From assembly GCF_017591435.1 (NCBI RefSeq), contig NC_059257.1, forward strand, positions 4,096,870-4,160,869: a stretch of 64,000 nt of DNA, read 5' to 3'. Of the stretch, positions 1-9,624 are shown piece after piece; the first letter of the stretch is position 1, and each line of letters starts with the position of its first letter. The stretch is from Portunus trituberculatus (taxonomy: Eukaryota; Arthropoda; Malacostraca; Decapoda; Portunidae). The notes under the pieces are model-generated. The model saw nothing but the letters and a program-made list of their open reading frames with translations, did no database searches and was not told the DNA's origin. The position numbers and the translations under genes are program-made.

Positions 1-770
1 ATGAAAAGCAAAATAAAAAAAAAAAAGTTACATTGGTATTTTTATGTGGTCACTATAAACTCGTATTATTACTACTATATCATCATTTGCCACAGTACCA
101 TTAGCATCTATTCATCTCGTATTTATCTATCTACTCTATTATTCCTGTCTGTGTTAATTTTCTTATAAACTCATATTAATACTATTTTTATTTTCACATT
201 ATAAACTCGTATTATTACTATCACTATTACAACTACCATTATTCACTTCAGTACTATTACCATCTTCCTCTCGTATCTATCCATCAACATCATTATTATT
301 CCTATCTGTTAATTTTCCTTCTTAAACTCATTACTATTTCTATTTTCTCATAAACTCTTCTTGCTACTATCACCATTATAACTATCATAATTTGCCACAG
401 TACCATTAGCATCAATTCATCTCGTATTTATCCATCTGCACTATTGTTATTCCTGTCTATATCAATTTTCCTACAAAACTCATTACTATTTCTATTTTCA
501 CATTATAAACATGTATTACTACTTTACTATTTATCAATCTACTATTACGATTTCAGTCTATACATCAATTGTCCTATATAAACTCTACTATTTATACAAG
601 TTACTGCCATTACTATTATTTCCCTCAATCTCGTACCATTATTATTACTATTACTGTTATTATTTCCCTCATAAACTTGTACCATTATTATTACCATCAC
701 CATTTATTACAGCACTAACCACTCTCTCTCTCTTTCTACAGGTAAAGATGTATTGGCTGTACAGAGTTAA
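1..770. repeat. AT-rich degenerate tandem repeat
   Basis: Blocks with the same word order recur: gccacagtaccattagcatc, ttcatctcgtatttat, ttcctgtct, aattttc, aaactcatta, attttcacattataaac. They are seen at about 90-215 and 390-510, with partial copies near 240-360 and 550-700. The unit is roughly 150-300 bp. Likely DYRK intron or upstream sequence; no exon seen. Confidence 0.6.
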
Positions 771-775
771 TTAGC

Positions 776-1515
776 AAGGTACGGTAAGTTAAGGTACGGT
801 ACGGTAACGGTGAGGTAAGGTACGGTACGGTATGATACGGTAGGGTAAAGTAAGGTTAAGGTACGGTTTAGATACGGTACAGTAAAAAATAGTTAGGTAC
901 GGTACGGTAAAGTTAAGATACGGTACGATAAGACAAGGTACGGTGTAGATACGGTACGATAAGACAAGGTACGGTTTAGATACGGTACGGTTAAAATAAA
1001 GTTAGATAAGATACGGTACGGTTAAGTAAGGTACAGTAACTGCAAGGCAAGGTACGGTTAAGATACGGTACAGTTAAGTTACAATAAGACAAAGTAAGGT
1101 ACGGTACAGTAAGACACGGTACAATTTAGATACAATAAGGCAAAGTAAGGTACAGTTAAGATACGGTACGATTTAGATACGGTGCAGTTAAGTTACAATA
1201 AGACAAAGTAAGGTACAGTAAAGATACGGTACAGTTAAGTAACAATAAGGCTAATTAAGATACGGTACGATAAATTAAGGTACGGTTAAGATACGACATA
1301 GTAAGACACGGTACGATTTAGGTACGGTACAGTTAAGATACAATAAGGCAAAGTAAGGAACAGTTAAGATACGGTACGGTTAAGATACAATAAGGCAAAC
1401 TAAGGTACGGTAAAGGAAGGTACGATTAAGACACGGTACGGTAAAGCAAGGTACGGTCAAAATAAAGTTCCGGTACAGTTAGTTCGGTACGGTTAAGGCA
1501 CGGTACGGTTATAAG
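776..1515. repeat. Degenerate GGTAC/GGTAA pentamer array
   Basis: About 740 bp made almost entirely of GGTAC, GGTAA, GTTAA, GATAC and GACAA pentamers. The complement is TACC/TTACC, the same word family as the C-rich arrays at 14430, 17905 and 26720. No coding potential. Confidence 0.8.
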
Positions 1516-3895
1516 GTGTAGTGGTTGGTGTTGCCTCGCTCTATATCCGTGTCGGGTTGTGGTGAGCCAGACGGAAGGGTGATAGTGATTATGTGACCTG
1601 GATATAGTGACGCCTGTATGGGGGGAAGGGGTGTGGGTGAGTAAGAAAGAAGGAGAGGGGAGTGGTGTGTGTGTGTATTTTTTTTATTTTATTTTTTTTT
1701 ACTAATTGTCTTCTCTTCTTAAACTACTCCTCTTTGTTTCCTCTTCACTTTTCTTCTCTTCTCTTTGCTTCTTCTCTCATCTCTCCTTTCCTTTCCTCTC
1801 CTCTCCTCTCCTCTCCTTTCCCCACCCCCATTATTGTTATCACCATTATTGTCATTTCTACCCATCCAAATTTTTAAGAACCATCAGCTATAATTGTGTT
1901 TGTTGTTATCAGCACAATTGTGTCTTATTTACAGTGCATTGAGAAATATAAATAACCTTTCAGTCATGTTCTTTGTTAAGTGTTTCCTTTCATTGCAGTG
2001 TTGCCTCTCAAAGCTCTCTGCCATCAGCCTCAAGACAGTCACCATTTGTTACATTCATAGAGTCACCATTGGTCCTTTCATACACCAGCTTGTCATCACA
2101 GGAGTAGTCAGATGTCACTAGGCCAGCAAATGAAAGAGATGTGACAAAACAACCATAGCTCTTGTGTTTCCTAGTACACCAAGCCTCATCTGTCAGTATC
2201 TTGCAACACAACAGAGTTTTCTCTCATCTAAAAGAACACATCAAAATGAGTTCTGCCTTATTTGTAGAACTGTGATGTAAGTATTACAAGTGTAGTATGT
2301 ATTGGTTATGTGGAGTGTGTGGTGTGGTGAAGGATTACAAGGTGCAGTGTGGCTCAAGTGTACACCACACAGGGTGATCTGGCACTGTCCTCACCCTGAG
2401 ATGTGGTGTGACACTCAGGCACCACCACCAGTCACCACTGGCTAACTACCACAGTCTGTCGTAGAGCACTGCCACACTGGACCATCAGGCAGCCATGTGT
2501 GGGTGAGTGGCCACTGGTGGTGTGGGTGGCACTCACTGCTGCAGGTGGCACTGTTCACACTGGGCCACCAAGTCAGGTACACCACTGCCTGGTGCTGGGC
2601 CAGGTGCTGAGGGGACCTGAGGTGTGCCATGCAGCCTGCAGGCCACCAACAGTGTATGGGAGGCAGGGGGTGGTGGGGGTGGACACGGGCCTGGTCTGTA
2701 GGCCGGAGCACACCCAGCAGTGTGGTGTGTGGTCCATTAGGTGCAGGATGCAGCAGCAGTAGCAACAGCAGGGGTGAGGGTGAGGGAGAAGCACTGGGGT
2801 GACATGGGCCACACTTCCTTCTAGGTGTTGTGACATGTGTGAGTGAGGGCAGTGCAGTGGATGAGTGGAGGGTGACATCAGTGCAGCGGCCAGACTCTGG
2901 AGGCACTGTGTGGTGCCGGCCAGCCTGTGTCTGTGTTCATTGTTCAGGCCGACACCTGCTGCCTGGCTGTGCTTCCTGGTGGACACATCAAGGAGGAGCA
3001 CCTCCACCTGGTGGTGGTGGTGGTGGCGATGGAAGGTGCCTTGTGGCTCACACCTGTACCACATAATCACACACCACTGTGAGACAACACCCTGCCTGGC
3101 CAAGCCACTCACCACATCAGGATCTGCCTCCACAACACATGGCCACTCATCACACTCCAGCCACCTGACCCACCTGCTGCCACCACCACTCCCTGCACAC
3201 CACCACCACCATCACACACAACAAGAACAGCACACTGCACCACCTGTGCCTGTGTCTGTGGGAGGGGGGGTGGGGATGTCTTTACCTTCAGTGTTAACTG
3301 CAGGTTTTTTCTTGGCTTTTCAGTAGAACACAGTACTGATGTACACCTACACCTGGTGGTGTGTTATATGTGGGGTGTTCCACTGTGCAACACCCTCAAA
3401 ATCCATATCACAGTGTGATATGAACTGTGTGTACAGTAATGGTGAGGCCTTGCCCTCCACCACTCACTGTTCAACACACTGACCATTTGTTCACTTATTG
3501 ACTTCATTATTTACTTATTTACATATTCACCTCATGTTTAGCGATGTCTCCTGAAGAAACAGAGACAGGCAGGAGACACAACCAGACCACCATTCATTCA
3601 TTTACTGACCTATATACTTACCTTATTTACTGTATTCACCTTTTATGCACTCACCTTATTCACTGTATTCACCTCATTAGCTTTGGCTCCCTTATTAATT
3701 ATCTTGGTGCATTCACCTTGTGGTGAGAGAGAGAGAGAGAGAGAGAGAGCCACTACCATATTTATGAAGTATTTATTTATGTATTAATTAATTCTACAGT
3801 ATTTACTTTTAGTCTCATGAAGCACTCACACACTGAGGCATTTCATTACCTGCATTTACTTATATTATTTACCTCTTTATTCACTTCATGTTTAG
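1516..3895. other. Non-coding, no gene recognised
   Basis: Includes a CT-rich run (1730-1840), then a CAC/GTG-rich, CpG-poor stretch at 2340-3300 that throws up long open frames on both strands but no protein similarity or repeat I recognise. Probably DYRK intron. Confidence 0.5.
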
Positions 3896-3969
3896 GTTTG
3901 CATCCCCTTCAAGAGTCAAATAGAGAGACAGACACAGACACAGATACAGACAGACAGACAGACACAGAC

Positions 3970-4251
3970 ACACAAAGCCCCTTCTAACACGTGAACTGGA
4001 CGGACAGATACAGAGACACAGACATAGACACACCAAGCCCCTTCTAACATATTTGAACCAGACAGAGAGAAAGAGAGAGAAAGACAGAAAGACATGCACA
4101 AAGCCCCTTCTAACATAATGTGAACCAGAGAGAGAGAGACAGACAGACACAGACATGCCAGACCCCTTCTAACATATATGAACCAGACAAACAGACAGAG
4201 AGAGAGAGAGAGAGAGAGCAGTCCCCTTCTAACACCAGTGAACCATTGCAG
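3970..4251 (+). repeat. 60-66-bp minisatellite carrying branch-site/3' splice-site modules
   Basis: CCCCTTCTAACA recurs at about 3978, 4038, 4104, 4164 and 4223 with 60-66-bp spacing. Each copy is followed by ...GAACCAG or GAACTGG and then GACA/GAGA repeats. The last copy is the authentic 3' end of the intron: CTAAC at 4229-4233 and acceptor AG at 4250-4251. Confidence 0.8.
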
Positions 4252-4430
4252 GTGATAGACTTTGGTTCATCGTGCCTGGAGAACCAGCGGGTGTACACCT
4301 ACATACAGAGCAGATTCTACCGGCGCCGGAGGTCATCCTGGGGGCCAAGTATGGCATGGCCATTGATATCTGGTCCCTCGGCTGCATCCTGGCCGAGCTG
4401 CTCACCGGATACCCCCTGCTGCCCGGAGAG
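4252..4430 (+). CDS. Dyrk2: DYRK exon (activation loop to subdomain IX), 1-base deletion
   Basis: Acceptor ttgcag ends at 4251; donor gtgtgt begins at 4431. The exon is 179 nt, but 60 codons of homology need 180. The frame reads VIDFGSSC...QSRFYR up to about 4323. The other frame then gives APEVILGAKYGMAIDIWSLGC...PLLPGE to the donor. One G is missing from the CGGGCGCCG expected around 4321-4325. The rest is intact, so an assembly error is more likely than a pseudogene. Confidence 0.9.
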
Positions 4431-4516
4431 GTGTGTGTCCGTGTGTCTGTGTCCAAGTGTGTGTGTTGATAGAGAATGTGTGTGTTTGTGTCCATGTGTC
4501 TGTGTGTCGATAGAGA

Positions 4517-4595
<79 letters not shown>

Positions 4596-4643
4596 AATGG
4601 AGTGGATAGAAAGAGTAGATATATTTATAGATCAATAAGTGAG

Positions 4644-4732
<89 letters not shown>

Positions 4733-4895
4733 TAGTTGTAGTTTTACAGGGCCTGGGCTTTATGCTCGTGTGGTCCCTGTCTCCATATCTACACTTATCC
4801 AATTTTTCTTTAAAACTATGCACACTCGTTGCTGACACTTCTTCACTCAAACTGTTCCAAGTCTCAACACATCTTTGTGGAAAACTATACTTTTT

Positions 4896-4987
<92 letters not shown>

Positions 4988-6725
4988 AATAGAGTGGATA
5001 GAAAGAGTAGATATATTTATAGATCAATAAAGTGAGGTGTGTGTGTATTTACCTATTTTACCTATTTGTGTATTACAGGGCCCAAGCTAAGCTCTCTGTG
5101 TCCTGTCTCCTTGTCCACTCCTGTCATATCTCTCTTTCATCTGACTGACACACACACTGCGTCAACATCACTGCTCAGTTTATTCCACTTATCAATACTA
5201 CGATGCGGGAAACTGTATTTTCTCACGTCATTCAGACAGATGTGTGTGTGTGTGTGTGTGTGTGTACAGAATTAGTGGAGAGATAGACTAAGATATGTGG
5301 ATAGATGGAAGGATGAACAAGAGGAAGGAAGGAAAAGTGAGTAGATACATGAATGGATGTGTGTGTGTGTGTGTGTGTGTGTCAGTGTGTGTGGTAGAGT
5401 GAATGGATAGACCGGATATATGAATAAACAAGTGAGTAAGTAGATAGATAGAAGTGTGTGTGTGTGTGTGTGTGTGTGTGAGTATGAATATAGTAAGACA
5501 GTATTTCTCCAGTGACTAAGCCTTACCTTTAGTGTTGCTTTAGAGAGCTGTCAGTACAATGACCAATGCTTACTGAGTCATTGAAGCTTATCTAAATCTT
5601 TGTGGCTCAATTCTTGACATGATTTAGGCTCATATTCTCACTGCGACTGTTTTCCAAGGCCATGGGGATGATGAGGTAGGTTTTCAAGAGTGCTTCTCCA
5701 GTTAATAATGTAAAAAATCTTGCCACTGCCTCTAAAACAGTAAAAAAAACCTTAGGAATGATCTGCTCTTTCACTACGATTGTTTTCCAAGGCAACAGAG
5801 ATGATGACCAGGGATTTCAAGAGTGCTTCCCCAATTAATAATGTAGAAATCTTGCCACTCTCCCTCTAGAAATGTAAAAACACCTTAAAAACTTGTAAAT
5901 TTAGATAAAGCCTTTTGAAATAGAGGTGAAGGGCAAAAGTGTTTGGGAATACGAGTCTTAGGGTACATCTTTTAATGGATCTATAGCTCTCTAAAGGCCC
6001 TGATAGATGTATTTAAGGGATGTGGTAGTAAAACCTTTATCAGCTACAAGGGATATGGCAAGGGTGACAAGCAGCATTCTCAGGGACACTAATCAGGGTA
6101 GAGGTCATTAACCCCTTCACCACTGGGACACATTTTTACCTTGTGATTTGTGTACCATTAGACCATTTTATTGACATTATACTAGAACTCATCCATAGCT
6201 ACCCACAAGGTGTGGCTCCTCTTGAGTGCAACGTTGCCACTGCTATACCAGTACCTTCTTCAAAGAAAACGGAGTGATGATCGTTCTCTACTTCATTAAA
6301 AGAAGTCAGAAGAGACCCAAATACCTATGCAGCTATATAGTACATTAAATGCAATAAAGATTCTGGTTATATACATGAAAATGAGACAAATAATTTACAT
6401 GTTTGTCAAATAAGTGCACATACGAGTAGAAACACAGTAATATATTGAGTGGTTCCTTGCTTGAGTTAAAGGTAAGAGTGTTGCCCGATTTGCTTTCTCT
6501 TGCAAGAAATATCTATTAAGGCAGAATATGAATTCCTTGGTCTGGCTGCGCAAGACAGTGTATGACGGGGAAGCGTCAGGGGGTCCTTCCATGGTAGTGA
6601 CCAGAGGAGAAGTGTAGCAACACGTGCGTGGCGACCTGACTCATCCCCCCAACCTCCCCGGGAAATTCCACCTGGGTCGTGAGTGGCAACGTCGCCTGAC
6701 CTGATATGACACATCACCGTCCATG

Positions 6726-6760
<35 letters not shown>

Positions 6761-8050
6761 TTACAAGGGCACTGGCCAAGGGCAAACACAGTGTTGGAAA
6801 AAAAAATCCCGCTGGTTGCCAGGCCCTGTTAAAGAAAAGTAGAAAGAAAAACAAAAAATCTAAAAGGAGGGTCCAGTTAACGTAAGAGGTGTCTTGACAC
6901 TCCTCTTTTGAAAGAGTTTAAGTCATAGGCAGGTGGAAATACAGACACAGGTAGAGAGTTCCAGAGTTTACCAGTGTAGGGAATGAAGGAGTGAAGATAC
7001 TGGTTAACTCTTGCATTAGGAAGATGGACAGAATAGGGATGAGAAGAAGTAGAGAGTCTTGTGCAGCGAGGCCGCAGGAGGGGAAGGCATGCAGTTAGCA
7101 AGTTCAGAAGAGCAGACAGCATGAAAACAGCGGTAGAAGACAGATAAAGATGCAACATTGCGGCGGTGACTTAAAGAATCAAGACAGTCAGTTAGAGGAG
7201 AAGAGTTGATAAGATGAAAAGCTTTAGATTCCACCTTGTTTAGTAAAGCTGTGTGTGTGGATCCCCCCCAGACATGAGAGCCATACTCCATACACGGGCG
7301 GATAAGGCCCTTGTACAGAGCAAGCAGCTGGGAGGGAGAGAAAAATGGACGAAGACGCCATAGGACACCTAACTTCTTGGAAGCTGATTTATATGAACTA
7401 GCTTAATTTATTTTCGTATATGACAATTATTTATATCATCTACCACTTAATTAAGGTTTCTGAATGTTCTGAGAACGTTATTTTTTTATAATGCTATGAT
7501 TACAGGACAGTGAGTAGTTTGTTTTTATTGGAGATTTGGCATAGTCTCACGGCAGACATGGCCAACGCCCTATTGGTAGGTACGGATGGGTTTTAGTATA
7601 GCAAGAGTCTATGGAGGTCAGAAGATTAATGGTCACAATCTTCACTATTTTAATTCCTTCAGTACTGGGACACATTTTTACCTTGAGATTTGTGTACCAT
7701 TAGACCATTTTATTGACATTAGCAAGGGTCTATGGAGGTCAGAAGATTAATGGTCACAGTTTTCACTATCTTAACCTTTTCAATATTGGGACACATTTTT
7801 ACCTTGAGATTTGAGTTTGATTAGACCATTTTATTGATATCAGGAAGGATCTATGGAGGTCAGAAGATTAATGGCAACAGTCTTCACTATTTTAATCCTC
7901 CACATGAGTTTCTGAATATGTATAGAATCACCAAATATTAAGCAGATTGGATATGGAAATGTGTCATGGTACTGAAGGAGTTAAAGGTTAGTTTGGTGGA
8001 GGTGTTCAAGTGGTACAGAGGATACAACAATGGTGATAGAACAGTTTTTC

Positions 8051-8130
<80 letters not shown>

Positions 8131-8412
8131 CACTGTTTGATCTGCTGCAGTCTCTGGAGACAGCCAGACGTTACTCTGAACGAGCTCAGAGCTCATTATT
8201 TCCGATCTTTGGATAGGCCTGAGACCAGGCACACACCACACACCGGGACAACAAGGTCACAACTCCTCGATTTACATCCCGTACCTACTCACTGCTAGGT
8301 GAACAGGGCTACACATGAAAGGAGACACCCAAATATCTCCACCCGGCCGGGAATCGAACCCGGTCATCTGGCTTGTGAAGCCAGCGCTCTAACCACTGAG
8401 CTACCGGGCCGG

Positions 8413-8476
<64 letters not shown>

Positions 8477-8747
8477 TTCACCTCGGTTGGCTCCTGGTCA
8501 CCCAGCCAGTCTTCCCCATTACGGAGCGAGCTCAGAGCTAATAGACCGATCTTCGGGTAGGACTGAGACCACAACACACTCCACACACCGGGAAAGCGAG
8601 GCCACAACCCCTCCAGTTACATCCCGTACCTATTTACTGCTAGGTGAACACACCCCACACATTAAGAAACATTTGCCTCGCTGCTTACCGGGATTTGAAC
8701 CCAGCCCTCTTGATCGTGAGTCGAGCGTGCTAACCACTACACTATGC

Positions 8748-8804
<57 letters not shown>

Positions 8805-9046
8805 ACCTAGTTGTAGTTTTTCAGGGCCTGGGCTGTACGCTTGTGTGGCCCCATCTCCATATCTACACTTATCCAATTTTTCTTTAAAACTATGCACACT
8901 CGTTGCTGACACCACTTCTTCACTCAGTGTTCCAAGTGTGTGTGTGTGTGTGTGTGTGTGCATTTTGAAATAAAGTTCCACTATTAAGACATCTAGATGG
9001 TTTATGTGTGTGTGTGTGTGTGTGCCACTATTAAGACATCTAGATG

Positions 9047-9112
<66 letters not shown>

Positions 9113-9149
9113 ATTTTGAAATAAAGTTGCACTATTAAAGCTTCTAGAT

Positions 9150-9191
<42 letters not shown>

Positions 9192-9582
9192 AAAATAGAC
9201 TTCCATTATAAGACTTCTAGAGGACTGTGTGGGGTGGGGTCATGAGATGTTTAGGGGAGGGACTGTAGGTGGTTGGGTAAGGTGGGATGTGGGGAGGTGT
9301 GGAGGGGTGACAGGTTTATGGCAAGGCAAGGGGGGGATGGGAGGGGAAGGGGATGTGGTCAAGAGGGGAGTTGGTCAGAGTACAGCTTGAAATGGTTTGC
9401 TCCCTCACCACTACTGTTTTCAAAGGCCACAGGTGATAACTCAAGTTTTTATGGGTATTTTCCAGACACCTACACAGAACCTTTATCACTCTATCCCAGC
9501 AACCTTCAAAACACACTTGAAAACCCTTATGACTGTTTCTAAGAGGCAAAGAAATGATGAGCCAGATTTTAGCTCTCCCCTT

Positions 9583-9624
<42 letters not shown>

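Larger units (their letters stand above)
4517..5482. repeat. Microsatellite cluster (GT, TA) with LINE 3'-end pieces
   Basis: (GT)n at 4517-4594 and 4900-4986, (TA)n at 4656-4726, shorter GT runs at 5240-5267, 5357-5388 and 5455-5480. Two short interspersed fragments (4728-4899, 5048-5240) match the 3' end of the LINE at 19325. The motif tagatatatttatagatcaat recurs at 4616 and 5009, so part of the block is itself duplicated. Confidence 0.8.

Noticed and set aside
2442..3326. Overlapping long frames on both strands
   Set aside because: CAC/GTG-biased, CpG-poor sequence that lacks stops by composition; no start context or protein similarity.
3970..4251. CRISPR-like array of regularly spaced repeats
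   Set aside because: Eukaryotic intron; repeats and spacers are both related and end in a real splice acceptor.
8338..8410. Functional tRNA-Val(CAC) gene on the - strand, also at 28749-28818 and 29055-29125
   Set aside because: Each is the head of a SINE with a shared body and CA tail, and several copies exist in the window.
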